Positions 24,884-34,093 of a stretch of 47,449 nt of DNA are shown piece by piece. The stretch is from positions 1 to 47,449 of the forward strand of contig CAKSPC010000016.1 of NCBI GenBank assembly GCA_934481445.1. The letters run 5' to 3'. The notes under the pieces were generated by a model, which saw nothing but the letters and a program-made list of their open reading frames with translations, searched no databases and was not told the origin of the DNA. Every line of letters begins with the position of its first letter. The stretch's first letter is position 1. A program made the translations under genes and the position numbers. The stretch comes from an uncultured Oscillospiraceae bacterium. GTDB taxonomy: Bacteria; Bacillota; Clostridia; Oscillospirales; Ruminococcaceae.

Positions 24884-25519
24884 TCAACACTCCGTTGTCT
24901 GAAAAACATTGCTGTAAACGCGCCCGCTGACGGGCTCGACATTTTCCAGCCTGAACAGCTCCGAAACCGTTACAAATTCAAACCCGCGGGAAAGCATTTC
25001 CGGAATAATAATATCCAGCGCGTCCACCGTGCGGTAGTTTCCTATCATATCATGCAGCAGGATTATGCTTCCATCCTGAACCTGCGCAAGGATCTTCTGC
25101 GCGCGCATTTCCGCCGAAACCTCGTCCAGCCAGTCCTCCGCGCCTATCCCCGCAATAAACGGCAGATCTATATTGACATACATATCAGCGATCACCGCTA
25201 TGTACGGCGGACGGAAAAACTTCGGAGTTACCCCTGTTATATTCTCGATTTTCTTGTTGGTGTAGTCTATCTCCGCTTTCATTTCCGAGGCGGTAAGCTT
25301 CGGCATGGCGGTGTGCGTGCGGCTGTGATTGTGTATCTCGCAGCCCATTTTGAACGCCCTGCGGGGTCCCTCGGCGCTCTTATCGTTAATATTGTCGCCG
25401 ATAAGAAAGAACGACGCGATAACACCGTATTTTTCAAGCTTGTCTATCACCTGCGGCGTGGTGACTGTGTTCGGGCCGTCGTCAAAGGTAAGTGCCGCAA
25501 GAGGTTTGTTGTTGTACAT
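24884..25519 (-). CDS. Polysaccharide deacetylase without signal peptide
   Basis: A 211-aa NodB-homology (CE4) protein. Motif 1 is TFDDGPN, motif 2 is HNHSRTH (metal histidines), motif 3 is RPPY and the last motif is ILLHD, so the metal-dependent deacetylase site looks intact. The protein starts four residues before the first strand (MYNNKPLAALTFDD) and has no signal peptide or membrane segment, although the substrate class (peptidoglycan, xylan, chitin) is extracellular. It is closely related to the next gene upstream, 3 bp away, and looks like a tandem duplicate that lost its export signal. Confidence 0.88.
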   Translation of the reverse strand: MYNNKPLAALTFDDGPNTVTTPQVIDKLEKYGVIASFFLIGDNINDKSAEGPRRAFKMGCEIHNHSRTHTAMPKLTASEMKAEIDYTNKKIENITGVTPKFFRPPYIAVIADMYVNIDLPFIAGIGAEDWLDEVSAEMRAQKILAQVQDGSIILLHDMIGNYRTVDALDIIIPEMLSRGFEFVTVSELFRLENVEPVSGRVYSNVFQTTEC

Positions 25520-25522
25520 ATC

Positions 25523-26392
25523 TTAACTCCATGTTCCTGTCTGTTCTACGTTGGAATAAAGTATATCCTTCGCAGGGGTTATGCCTTTCTCCTCGAAAAG
25601 CTCGCTCACTGTTACAAATTTGTAGCCCTGTGCCTTGAGATCTGGGATTATCCTGTCTATCGCTTCGACAGTCCGGTGATTTCCCTCGGCGTCGTGCATG
25701 AGTATTATCGCGCCGTCCGCCGCTTTTTTCTCCACCACCGCAACGCGCCTGTCAACATCAACTTTCGCGTTCCAGTCATCGCAGCCTGTTCCCGCGATAA
25801 ACGGCACGTCAATGTAGTCCCACATCGGAAAATCTATCGCAAGATACGGCGGGCGGAAAAACTTCGTGTGCTCCCCCGTTATCTCGAAAACCTTGTCATC
25901 GACATACTGATACTCCGCCGCGCAGTCCTCCGCAGACATCTCGTTCATGTAGTCGTGGGATTTGCTGTGGTTATCTATCTCGCAGCCAAGGTCGTAGGCG
26001 TATTTCACGGCTTCCGCGCTTTCGTCGGTGATATTATTGCCGATGAGGAAAAACGACGCAACGACGCCGTGCTTCTTCAGCACCTCAAGGACTTCGTAGG
26101 TCGTGGTGGTGTTGGGACCGTCGTCGAATGTCAGCGCGATCACCTTATCCCATTCATAGTCAAGGTCGCGCTGTATCGGTTCGGTCGGCTCCGCCTGCTC
26201 TTCGGCTTCGGAAGAGGTTTCGGAACTATCGGAATTTTCCGATGCTGCGTTGTTTGCTTCGGAGGTGCTTTCCGCCCGAGAAAGACTTTCCCCCGTGCCG
26301 CTCCCTTCGGATAACGAAGCGCCGTTGCCCGCACAGCCTGCAAGCATAAAAACGCCGAGCAGAGCAGCAAACACCCTTTTCGATATCTTCAT
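25523..26392 (-). CDS. Polysaccharide deacetylase lipoprotein
   Basis: A 289-aa NodB-homology (CE4) protein anchored as a lipoprotein: lipobox MLAGC, Cys20, then a Ser/Glu/Thr-rich linker to about residue 75. The catalytic domain shows TFDDGPN, DNHSKSH, RPPY, GTGCDDW and ILMHD. It probably removes acetyl groups from cell wall glycans or diet polysaccharides at the surface. The start at 26392 has AGGAGA upstream; extension to 26425 would precede the signal peptide with charged residues. It follows leuS by 57 bp across a terminator-like hairpin. Confidence 0.92.
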   Translation of the reverse strand: MKISKRVFAALLGVFMLAGCAGNGASLSEGSGTGESLSRAESTSEANNAASENSDSSETSSEAEEQAEPTEPIQRDLDYEWDKVIALTFDDGPNTTTTYEVLEVLKKHGVVASFFLIGNNITDESAEAVKYAYDLGCEIDNHSKSHDYMNEMSAEDCAAEYQYVDDKVFEITGEHTKFFRPPYLAIDFPMWDYIDVPFIAGTGCDDWNAKVDVDRRVAVVEKKAADGAIILMHDAEGNHRTVEAIDRIIPDLKAQGYKFVTVSELFEEKGITPAKDILYSNVEQTGTWS

Positions 26393-26410
26393 ATAATTTA
26401 TTCTCCTGTC

Positions 26411-26441
26411 CAAAGAACGCCGCACAGAAATCTGCGCGGCG
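26411..26441 (-). terminator. Terminator-like hairpin after leuS
   Basis: An 11-bp stem (CGCCGCACAGA / TCTGCGCGGCG, one G-U) followed on the minus strand by TTCTTTG. No separate promoter for the deacetylase genes fits between it and 26392, so partial read-through from leuS is likely. Confidence 0.7.
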
Positions 26442-26449
26442 CCCTGCTA

Positions 26450-28873
26450 TCACTTGACTACGATATTTACCAGCTTGTTCGGAACGGCTATCTTCTTTAC
26501 TATGGTCTTTCCGTCGGTGAGCTGCTTTATCTCGGGCAGTTCAAGAGCCATGTTCACAAGAGTATCGCTGTCGCTGTCAACGGGGGCGTTGAAGCGTGCC
26601 TTTACCTTGCCGTTTACCTGAACTGCAAGTTCAACGCTTTCATCCACGCAAAGCTTCTCGTCGTACTCGGGCCACTTCTGCTCGTTGAGTATCGCGCCGT
26701 AAAGTCTTTCGTACAGTTCCTCGGTGATGTGCGGAGCAAACGGGTTAAGCAGCATCAGCAGGGTCTTGTATTCGGCACGGTTGAAGCCGCCGGCATTTTC
26801 TGCTTCGTTCAGCAGTGCCATCATGGTCGCGATGGCGGTGTTGAATTTCAGCGTTTCAATATCCTCGGAAACCTTCTTGATGGTCTTGTGCATGGAGCTG
26901 CGCAGCTTGTCGGAATATTCCTCGCCGTTCTGAAGCTTCTCGCTCATGTTCCATACTCTGTCGAGGAAGCGCTTGCAGCCCTTGATGCCGTTCTCCTGCC
27001 ACGGAGCAGCCTTTTCGAAATCGCCTACGAACATCTCGTACAGACGGAGAGTATCCGCGCCGAACTCCTTAACGACATCGTCGGGGTTAACAACGTTGCC
27101 CTTGGACTTGGACATCTTTGTGAACTCGCCGGGACGCTCGGGATCCTTGCCGAGTATCATGCCGTGGGATGTACGCTTCATGTACGGCTCCTTGCAGGGA
27201 ACAACGCCCTTGTCGTACAGGAACTTGTGCCAGAAACGGCTGTACAGCAGGTGGAGCGTGGTGTGTTCCATGCCGCCGTTGTACCAGTCGACGGGCATCC
27301 AGTAGTCCAGCGCTTCCTTGCTTGCCAGCGCTTCGTCGTTGTGCGGGTCGCAGTAGCGCAGGAAATACCAGCTCGAGCCTGCCCACTGGGGCATGGTGTC
27401 GGTTTCACGCTTTGCGGGGCCGCCGCAGCACGGGCAGGTCGTGTTGATGAAGCTTTCCAGCGTGGACAGCGGGCTTTCGCCGTTGTCGGTGGGCATATAG
27501 CTTTCTACATCGGGCAGCTCAAGGGGCAGCTCGCTTTCGGGCAGAGCGACCCAGCCGCACTTCTCGCACTTTACAACGGGGATAGGCTCGCCCCAGTATC
27601 TCTGGCGGGAGAATACCCAGTCGCGCAGCTTGTAGTTTACCTTTTCGTGGCCGATACCCTTTTCGGTGAGATATTCCTTCATCTTCACCTTTGCGTCCTC
27701 AACGGACAGACCGTCAAGGAAGCCGGAGTTGACCATAATACCGGTAGCGCAGTCGGTGAACGCCGCTTTCTGAACATCCTCGCCGCCCTTTACTACCTCG
27801 ATGATGGGCAGGTCGAACACCTTTGCAAATTCCCAGTCGCGGGTGTCGTGCGCGGGTACCGCCATGATGGCGCCGGTGCCGTATGTCATCAGAACATAGT
27901 CGGAAATGAAAATGGGTATCTCTCTGCCGTTTACGGGATTTATCGCAAGCACGCCGTCAAGCTTTACGCCTGTCTTGTCCTTGTTCATCTCGGTGCGGTC
28001 GAAGTCGGACTTCTTTGCCGCTTCCGCCTGATATGCCCTTACAGCGTCCATGTTGTTAAGCTTGTCCGCCCACTTTTCTATCATGGGGTGCTCCGGGGAG
28101 ATTACCATGTATGTCGCACCGAACAGTGTATCGGGGCGGGTGGTGTATACGGTGAGGGCGTCGCCGAGGGTGGTCTTGAAGTTTACTTCCGCACCCGTAG
28201 AGCGGCCGATCCAGTTTATCTGCGCGGTCTTTATCTTCTCGAAATAATCAACGTCCTTCAGGTCGTCGATGAGCTTCTGCGCATATTCGGTTATCTTGAG
28301 CATCCACTGGCTCTTTACCTTGTGGATCACCTCGCCGCCGCAGCGCTCGCACTTGCCGTTTACAACTTCCTCGTTGGCGAGAACGACCTTACAGGATGTG
28401 CACCAGTTTACGTTCATTTCCTTCTTGTAAGCCAGTCCGTCCTTGAAAAGCTGGAGGAATATCCACTGCGTCCACTTGAAGTACTTGGGGTCGGTGGTGT
28501 TGATCTCGCGCTCCCAGTCAAAGGACATACCGAGGGACTTGAGCTGCTCCTTGAAGCGGGCAACGTTGTTCTTGGTAACGATCGCGGGGTGGATCTTGTT
28601 CTTGATGGCGTAGTTCTCCGTGGGCAGACCGAATGCGTCCCAGCCCATGGGGAAAAGAACGTTGTAGCCCTGCATACGGCGCTTTCTGGATACGATATCC
28701 ATTGCGGTGTAGGGGCGGGGATGGCCGATGTGAAGTCCCTGTCCGGAGGGATAGGGGAACTCTACCAGCGCATAGAACTTAGGCTTGGAATAGTCGTTCT
28801 CCGCGTGGAATGTACGGTGGTCGTCCCAGTATTTCTGCCATTTGCTTTCAATGGCGGCGAAATCATAATTCAT
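26450..28873 (-). CDS. leuS: Leucyl-tRNA synthetase
   Basis: An 807-aa class I synthetase of the bacterial LeuRS type. The HIGH motif is in [17 protein letters not shown] and KMSKS in [14 protein letters not shown]. The CP1 editing domain has the conserved [18 protein letters not shown]. Zinc-type cysteine pairs are present (CTSCKVV, CERCGG and TCPCCGG). The length is normal. The ATG at 28873 has AAAGGACA upstream. It has a strong promoter at 28928-28956 and no T-box in its leader of about 50 nt. Confidence 0.98.
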   Translation of the reverse strand: MNYDFAAIESKWQKYWDDHRTFHAENDYSKPKFYALVEFPYPSGQGLHIGHPRPYTAMDIVSRKRRMQGYNVLFPMGWDAFGLPTENYAIKNKIHPAIVTKNNVARFKEQLKSLGMSFDWEREINTTDPKYFKWTQWIFLQLFKDGLAYKKEMNVNWCTSCKVVLANEEVVNGKCERCGGEVIHKVKSQWMLKITEYAQKLIDDLKDVDYFEKIKTAQINWIGRSTGAEVNFKTTLGDALTVYTTRPDTLFGATYMVISPEHPMIEKWADKLNNMDAVRAYQAEAAKKSDFDRTEMNKDKTGVKLDGVLAINPVNGREIPIFISDYVLMTYGTGAIMAVPAHDTRDWEFAKVFDLPIIEVVKGGEDVQKAAFTDCATGIMVNSGFLDGLSVEDAKVKMKEYLTEKGIGHEKVNYKLRDWVFSRQRYWGEPIPVVKCEKCGWVALPESELPLELPDVESYMPTDNGESPLSTLESFINTTCPCCGGPAKRETDTMPQWAGSSWYFLRYCDPHNDEALASKEALDYWMPVDWYNGGMEHTTLHLLYSRFWHKFLYDKGVVPCKEPYMKRTSHGMILGKDPERPGEFTKMSKSKGNVVNPDDVVKEFGADTLRLYEMFVGDFEKAAPWQENGIKGCKRFLDRVWNMSEKLQNGEEYSDKLRSSMHKTIKKVSEDIETLKFNTAIATMMALLNEAENAGGFNRAEYKTLLMLLNPFAPHITEELYERLYGAILNEQKWPEYDEKLCVDESVELAVQVNGKVKARFNAPVDSDSDTLVNMALELPEIKQLTDGKTIVKKIAVPNKLVNIVVK

Positions 28874-28927
28874 CTCTTTATTGTCCTTTCAAAACGGTTT
28901 TGCCGTTGATATTAAACATACAAATTC

Positions 28928-28956
28928 ATTATACAGCATTTTATGCCTGTTGTCAA
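28928..28956 (-). promoter_or_regulatory. Sigma-A promoter of leuS
   Basis: On the minus strand TTGACA (28951-28956), a 17-bp spacer and TATAAT (28928-28933). The -35 box overlaps the stop region of the upstream YwaF-like gene. Confidence 0.85.
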
Positions 28957-29681
28957 TCATTTTGGCAGCCCGCGCCGCGTTTTTTTGCCAAAAGGGCGGG
29001 AAGATATGCCGCAAGCAGCACCATTGCCCCCACAAGCTCCAGCCACGCCAGCGGCGGCATTCTGTCGAGGAACGGATATATCTCATAAAGCTGCTGCGGA
29101 AGCTCCTCCATCATGATATAATTCGTGCCGAAAATGCCGTTGAATATCCACACCGCGCCGATGTATATATTCCCGAAGAAAAACGCCGGGAATATGCTGC
29201 GCAGCCGAACTTCATACCCGAAAACGAACAGGCAGAAAAGGCTGAACAGCAGCATGACATGATGGCTTATAACAAACTGCCAGAACGTGTAACTCTGCCA
29301 CGAATATGACAGGTCAGGCCATATCATAGCGGGCAGCGGACCGATAAGCGTGAAATAATACACCACGCGGAAAAGCCCGCGCTTATCGTTTGTGAGAAGA
29401 ATGTATATCAGCAGGAAATTCGTAACGAAGCAGATATGCAGCGGAAGATCTTCCTCAAACCGCCATATCCCGAGGATGAGCCGCGAAGCATAATGGATGA
29501 GCATATTCGCCGCCAGCACGCCCGCCATAACGCGGCGGACAATTATTCCGTCAAGCCGTGCGAGCCGCTTTCTGAAAACAAAAATAAGCACTGCCGCCGC
29601 AAGAAATACCGCAGAAATGCCGATATGAAGCCCGCCGAATATCTCCATCCTGTCGGGTATTCCTCTGAAAAAATCCGCCAT
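28953..29681 (-). CDS. YwaF-like integral membrane protein (TIGR02206 type)
   Basis: A 242-aa polytopic membrane protein with about six hydrophobic segments. The family pattern is visible: a HIGIS N terminus, a conserved DLPLHICFVTNFLLIYILLT segment and a HHVMLLFSLFCLFVFG segment. B. subtilis YwaF is a homologue of unknown function. The start has GGGAGG upstream and a consensus promoter at 29712-29740. It is read towards leuS, but leuS has its own promoter. Confidence 0.85.
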   Translation of the reverse strand: MADFFRGIPDRMEIFGGLHIGISAVFLAAAVLIFVFRKRLARLDGIIVRRVMAGVLAANMLIHYASRLILGIWRFEEDLPLHICFVTNFLLIYILLTNDKRGLFRVVYYFTLIGPLPAMIWPDLSYSWQSYTFWQFVISHHVMLLFSLFCLFVFGYEVRLRSIFPAFFFGNIYIGAVWIFNGIFGTNYIMMEELPQQLYEIYPFLDRMPPLAWLELVGAMVLLAAYLPALLAKKRGAGCQND

Positions 29682-29711
29682 GCGTTTCCTCCCGATGTGT
29701 TGTATTTATAA

Positions 29712-29740
29712 ATTATAGCCGATTATTTTCCCGCTGTCAA
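29712..29740 (-). promoter_or_regulatory. Sigma-A promoter of the YwaF-like gene
   Basis: On the minus strand TTGACA (29735-29740), a 17-bp spacer and TATAAT (29712-29717). Confidence 0.83.
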
Positions 29741-29849
29741 GCACTATCCATACGGAATAATTGCGCCATGACGATAAATAATAAATAAGAATTTTCACGG
29801 CGGAAATATGCCGCCTTATATAATTATATCGGGATTCGGAGAGGATATT

Positions 29850-31181
29850 ATGAGCAGACCGAAATTTTCGGGCAGAATAGGATTTGTGCTCTCAGCGGCG
29901 GGCTCCGCCGTGGGGCTGGGGAATATATGGAGGTTTCCGTATCTTGCGGCGGAGTACGGCGGGGGGATATTCCTGCTGTGCTATCTGATAGTTTCGCTGG
30001 TGCTGGGCTTCCCCATCATGGCAATGGAAATAGCAATAGGCAGGCGTGCCGCCCGCGCGAGCATACAGAGCTGGCGCGCCCTCGGAAAAGGCGGCGGCGC
30101 GATAGGCATTCTCACCGCTGTGATAACGCTGATAACCCTGCCATACTACTGCGTTATAGGAGGATGGGTAATAAAATACGCGCTGGTGTTTGTGACCGGC
30201 GCGGGGCGGAATGCCGCAGAAAGCGGGTTTTACAGTGCGTTCATCGGGCAGACCGCGGAGCCTGTTATCTTTCAGGTAATATTCATCGCGGCGGCTGCGG
30301 GGGTAGTTATGTTCGGCGTAAAAAACGGCATTGAAAAGGCTAACAAGGTGCTTATGCCGATACTGGTGATACTCGCGGTGGTGCTGGCGTTATACTCCCT
30401 CTTTGCAGAGGGCGCGGCAGTCGGCGCGGCGTACTATCTCCGCCCCGACTTCTCGAAATTCAGCTTTGAAACGATACTCGCCGCAACGGGTCAGATGTTT
30501 TATTCGCTGTCGCTGTCAAGCGGGATAATCGTGACATACGGCGCGTATCTCGAGCGGAGCGCGGATATAGAGCGCTCGGTGAAGCAGGTGGAGATATTTG
30601 ACATTGGCATAGCGTTTCTTTCGGGGCTGACGATAATCTGCGCGCTGTTTGCATTTTCGGGCGGCGAGGAAGCGGCGGTTTCGGCGGGGACAGGACTTAT
30701 GTTTGAAACCATGCCCGCTGTTTTTGCGGCGATGCCGCTGGGACAGGGGGCGGGAGCGGTATTTTTCGTGCTGGTGCTGTTCGCGGCGCTGACCTCCGCG
30801 ATATCCATGCTGGAGGTCAACACCGCAAACCTGATCGGAATATTCGGGCTGAAGCGCCCCGCGGCGGCGGGGATAATGGCGGTGGTGCTGTTTGTACTGG
30901 GGATTCCGTCGGCGCTGGGATACAGCGTATGGAGCGGCGTGAAGCCATTCGGGCACGCGATACTGGATTTTATGGACATCGTGGGGAACTCGATAATAAC
31001 GCCGATCGCGGCGCTGCTCGCCTGCCTTTACATCGGGTGGGTGGTGAAACCGTCGGTGATTTCCGACGAGATCGGTCGGAACGGCGTTTTCAGGCGGCGG
31101 CGCAGCTTTGAATTTATGATAAAATACGCTGCGCCTGTATTTATCGGCGGGGTGCTGCTGGGGGCAGCACTGGGGATATAA
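29850..31181 (+). CDS. NSS/SNF family sodium-dependent transporter
   Basis: A 443-aa sodium symporter of the neurotransmitter:sodium symporter family. The first helix carries the sodium-site signature GFVLSAAGSAVGLGNIWRFP. About eleven to twelve further hydrophobic stretches follow. Bacterial members import amino acids or related compounds; the substrate is not readable here. The start at 29850 has GGAGAGG upstream; in-frame codons to 29808 are not conserved. It is a single gene. Its stop codon abuts the terminal repeat of the family B element at 31182, so its 3' end is made by that element. Confidence 0.93.
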   Translation: MSRPKFSGRIGFVLSAAGSAVGLGNIWRFPYLAAEYGGGIFLLCYLIVSLVLGFPIMAMEIAIGRRAARASIQSWRALGKGGGAIGILTAVITLITLPYYCVIGGWVIKYALVFVTGAGRNAAESGFYSAFIGQTAEPVIFQVIFIAAAAGVVMFGVKNGIEKANKVLMPILVILAVVLALYSLFAEGAAVGAAYYLRPDFSKFSFETILAATGQMFYSLSLSSGIIVTYGAYLERSADIERSVKQVEIFDIGIAFLSGLTIICALFAFSGGEEAAVSAGTGLMFETMPAVFAAMPLGQGAGAVFFVLVLFAALTSAISMLEVNTANLIGIFGLKRPAAAGIMAVVLFVLGIPSALGYSVWSGVKPFGHAILDFMDIVGNSIITPIAALLACLYIGWVVKPSVISDEIGRNGVFRRRRSFEFMIKYAAPVFIGGVLLGAALGI

Positions 31182-32204
31182 TGTGCCGTCAAGGCGCGCG
31201 GGGATGTCGTTCCCTCCGAACGGAGTGAGGAGGGGCGGCAGCCCCGCTACTTGCTTCCAAAAGCGCTTTCGCCAAGCATAGGCGCCGTCAAGGCGCCGCG
31301 GCGACAACGATCCATCCGAGCCATCGGCGAGGGTGGGCGCTGGCGGCGCTGGGTGCTTTTTAATTGCAAATTGTTTTCGCTCACCGCGAGGGGCAGTAAT
31401 AAATACGCTCCGCGTTGTTGGTACAAACAATTTAATAAATTTCTTTTCGCACTTCTGCGAGGGGAGCAACTTTGGTGGAGGAGGAAACTTACGTTTCCTA
31501 CCTCCCCCATAGTTTCTCCCCTCGCGCTCCCCTTTTCCTAACCCCTACCTCTTTCCTGAAGCGTAAACGCCCTTTGTACGGGAAAGGTTTCTTTTCGCTT
31601 CGCGAGTTGGATGTTGCTTTTTCGCGTTTGTTGCTTATTGACACACGTTTTCGCACAATTGAGAATCCGCCATAAGATTTTAGTTGCTCCGACAGGCGCC
31701 TGCGCTTTGAGCGCCCAGTAAATCTTAATGTGCGGTCGCAAAAAGTGTCCACGTCCAAACCGCCTGCCCAGCGAGCGAAGCAAAGCGATGCTGCGCGCTC
31801 TCCCATGAGTGCCGTTCCATCGAGTGTACATATAATGTTGCGACCACCTACCGGAGCCTACGCCAAGCATTACACATAAGTCGCGGAGCGAGATAAACCT
31901 TTCAAAATGTAAGGCGCGAAAACCTTTAAGGAAAGAGGTGGGGGTTAGGAAAAGGGGAGCGCGAGGGGAGAAACTATGGGGGAGGTGGAAAACGCAGTTT
32001 TCCCCTCCACCAAAGTTGCTCCCCTCGCAATTGTGCGAAAAGAAATTTATTAAATCGTTTAAACCAACAACGCGGAGCGTATTAATTATATCCCCAAGCG
32101 GCGAGCAAAAACAATTTGCAATTAAAAAGCAAATAGCGGGGCTGCCGCCCCTCCTCACTGTAGTTCGGAGGGAACGTCAACCCCGCGCGCCTTGACGGCG
32201 CAAA
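31182..32204. mobile_element. Family B large inverted-repeat element
   Basis: A 1.02-kb non-coding element filling the gap between two convergent genes. The outermost 64-65 bp (31185-31248 and 32135-32199) are inverted repeats with about four mismatches and one indel. Longer inner arms (about 31352-31560 and 31920-32130) are also inverted copies, so most of the element can fold on itself. The left arm carries an extra segment of about 100 bp (31249-31350) that includes a second, diverged copy of the terminal sequence GCCGTCAAGGCG. The stop codons of both neighbours lie 0-4 bp from the ends. No transposase or convincing protein is encoded. Confidence 0.7.
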
Positions 32205-32205
32205 T

Positions 32206-32796
32206 TTAATAATGCTGTTTCTGTTCAAAAACCTTTTTGTGATACAAAACTCCGAATCCGAGGCCGGATATTCCCCCCTCAATATGCCCGAAGTGCGAAA
32301 CATTGTCGTTCGTGAACAGCCCGTCGTATATCTCCTGCCCGAGATATATCGCCGTGACAAGTATCAGCGTAAGGGGTATCTCACCCTTTTTCATATTCGT
32401 GAATGCGCTCAGAATTATCAGCATGAAAACTATGCCGCTCGCGCCGATTATCCCGGTTTCAAAGAACAGGGAGTTCAGCAGGCCGCCTATAAGCGCCGTT
32501 ACGAATATCATTATCGTAAGGTTTCGGCTGCCGTATTTCTCCTCAACAACAGGCCCTACCAGCAGCATCATTATCATGTTCCCCGTAAGGTGCGACACGC
32601 CGCTGTGCCCGAACGCGTAGCTCACCAGCCGAATATACGTCAGCGGGTCGAACCAGTTCGGATGCCCATAGCATATCAGAAAATACTTGTTGAACCATCC
32701 GTCGGTTATCCAATTGACCGCGAGAAAAACAACGCACACCGCTACATAGGTAAGTATCACGGGGGAATTATAGCTTAACTTCAGCCGCGTTTTCAT
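32206..32796 (-). CDS. Rhomboid family intramembrane serine protease
   Basis: A 196-aa six-helix membrane protease. The catalytic serine is in GIIGASG (Ser120) and the catalytic histidine in GHIEGGISG (His171). The oxyanion-site HLTGN (His69, Asn73) matches HxxxN of the family, so it should be active. The start at 32796 overlaps the maf stop in ATGA, indicating translational coupling; the frame is open further upstream but that part is antisense-like and Arg-rich. It is the third gene of the ppa-maf-rhomboid unit. Its stop lies 4 bp from the end of the family B element. Confidence 0.92.
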   Translation of the reverse strand: MKTRLKLSYNSPVILTYVAVCVVFLAVNWITDGWFNKYFLICYGHPNWFDPLTYIRLVSYAFGHSGVSHLTGNMIMMLLVGPVVEEKYGSRNLTIMIFVTALIGGLLNSLFFETGIIGASGIVFMLIILSAFTNMKKGEIPLTLILVTAIYLGQEIYDGLFTNDNVSHFGHIEGGISGLGFGVLYHKKVFEQKQHY

Positions 32797-33368
32797 GCAA
32801 AGACCTTTCCGTCCACCGCGCCCCTGCCGAGAAGCACCCTGTATAGCTGTCCAACGGGAAGCCCCATTACGTTGTAATAGTCCCCCGAAATGCCCTTTAC
32901 AAGCAGCGCACCCCTGCCCTGTATGCCGTAGGCTCCCGCCTTGTCCATCGGCTCGCCGGTGGCAACGTACGCGGCTATCTCCCGCTCGGTCAGCGGGTAA
33001 AATTCCACCTGCGTTTCCTCCGCGAAAACATCTGTTTCGCCGTCGTGGTGGATAACGCACACGCCCGTGAATACGCTGTGTTTTCTGCCAGAAAGCTTGC
33101 GCAGCATCTCCGCTGCATTTTCGGGGCTGTGCGGCTTGCCGAGTATTTCTCCGTCTATCGCGACGACCGTATCGGCGGCGATTATCGTTTCATCTTTATA
33201 CTCCGAGTATATTTCTGTCGCTTTTTGACGCGCAAGCATTTTTACTGCTTCGCTCGGCGGGACATTATCGCCGATCCTTTCCTCGCCCTTTGCGGGGATA
33301 ACGGTAAATTTATCCGCGATGAGCGACAGCAGCTCGCGGCGGCGCGGCGACTGACTTGCGAGGATCAC
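32793..33368 (-). CDS. maf: Maf family nucleotide pyrophosphatase
   Basis: A 191-aa Maf/Ham1-like pyrophosphatase that hydrolyses modified or canonical nucleoside triphosphates. The signature ASQSPRRRELL is at the N terminus and the catalytic Asp is in IIAADTVV, with GKP and GYGIQG-type loops (DKAGAYGIQGRG). It starts at GTG (33368), which overlaps the ppa stop in GTGA. Its own stop overlaps the rhomboid start. It co-occurs with pyrophosphatase, which would remove the pyrophosphate it makes. Confidence 0.95.
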   Translation of the reverse strand: MILASQSPRRRELLSLIADKFTVIPAKGEERIGDNVPPSEAVKMLARQKATEIYSEYKDETIIAADTVVAIDGEILGKPHSPENAAEMLRKLSGRKHSVFTGVCVIHHDGETDVFAEETQVEFYPLTEREIAAYVATGEPMDKAGAYGIQGRGALLVKGISGDYYNVMGLPVGQLYRVLLGRGAVDGKVFA

Positions 33369-33946
33369 TTCTTCTCCTCTTTCTTTTCGGAATTGTCTGT
33401 CTTTTCTGCGGCGTGCTTTGCGCCGTAGATCTCATTATAATTGTCGATGCACTGGCGGATTACCTGAATTGCCGCCTTCTGACCCATTACCTCGTTTACG
33501 GCGGTTTCCTTGCCCTCAAGCTGCTTGTAAACAGAGAAGAAATGGCGCATTTCTTCAAAAAGGTGGCTGGGGAGGGCTTCAATGCCGCGGTACGCGTTGT
33601 ATGTAGGATCCTCGAACGGGATGGCAATGATCTTTTCGTCGTTCTTGCCGTTGTCCAGCATGGTTATAACGCCGATGGGATAGCACTGAACCAGCACCAG
33701 CGGATTTAACGGTTCGTTGCAGAGTATCAGAACATCCAGCGGGTCGCCGTCGTCCGCGAGGGTGCGCGGAATAAAGCCGTAATTTGCGGGATAGTGGGTG
33801 GATGTGTAGAGTATTCTGTCGAGGATGATAAGACCTGTCTGCTTGTCAAGCTCGTATTTCTTCTTGCTGCCCTTTTCTATTTCAACGACCGCGAGGAAGT
33901 CGTTGGGGGTTATTCTTTCGGGAGCTACGTCATGCCATATATTCAT
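33365..33946 (-). CDS. ppa: Inorganic pyrophosphatase (family I)
   Basis: A 193-aa soluble pyrophosphatase. The metal-binding acidic cluster is DDGDPLDVL, preceded by HYPANYGFIPRTL and with KKKYELDKQTG near the N terminus, as in family I enzymes. The last 20 residues are a charged, low-complexity tail (Lys/Glu). It is the first gene of the ppa-maf-rhomboid unit, driven by the promoter at 33985-34013. AAAGGAA precedes the ATG. Confidence 0.95.
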   Translation of the reverse strand: MNIWHDVAPERITPNDFLAVVEIEKGSKKKYELDKQTGLIILDRILYTSTHYPANYGFIPRTLADDGDPLDVLILCNEPLNPLVLVQCYPIGVITMLDNGKNDEKIIAIPFEDPTYNAYRGIEALPSHLFEEMRHFFSVYKQLEGKETAVNEVMGQKAAIQVIRQCIDNYNEIYGAKHAAEKTDNSEKKEEKK

Positions 33947-33984
33947 GTTTTATTTCCTTTCGTATGTCCTTTTTTGGTATTAAT

Positions 33985-34013
33985 ATTATACATCATTGAT
34001 GACAAAAAATCAA
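33985..34013 (-). promoter_or_regulatory. Sigma-A promoter of ppa-maf-rhomboid
   Basis: On the minus strand TTGATT (34008-34013), a 17-bp spacer and TATAAT (33985-33990). Confidence 0.72.
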
Positions 34014-34058
34014 GGGGCGGCGGGTGAATTTAAGTATGTGTCCGGCGGTTTTTGAAAT

Positions 34059-34088
34059 AAAAAAGGGGAAGGACATTTCCTCCCCTTT
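34059..34088 (-). terminator. Terminator of the alpha/beta hydrolase gene
   Basis: Stem AAAGGGGA / TCCCCTTT (34062-34069 and 34081-34088), followed on the minus strand by a T-run. It starts 6 bp after the stop at 34094. Confidence 0.8.
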
Positions 34089-34093
34089 ACGTA

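Noticed and set aside
31538..32158. A 206-codon minus-strand frame inside the family B element
   Set aside because: It runs through both palindromic arms, has extreme composition and no Shine-Dalgarno. The half copy at 44976 keeps only fragments of it. Only the short conserved block is reported as a finding.
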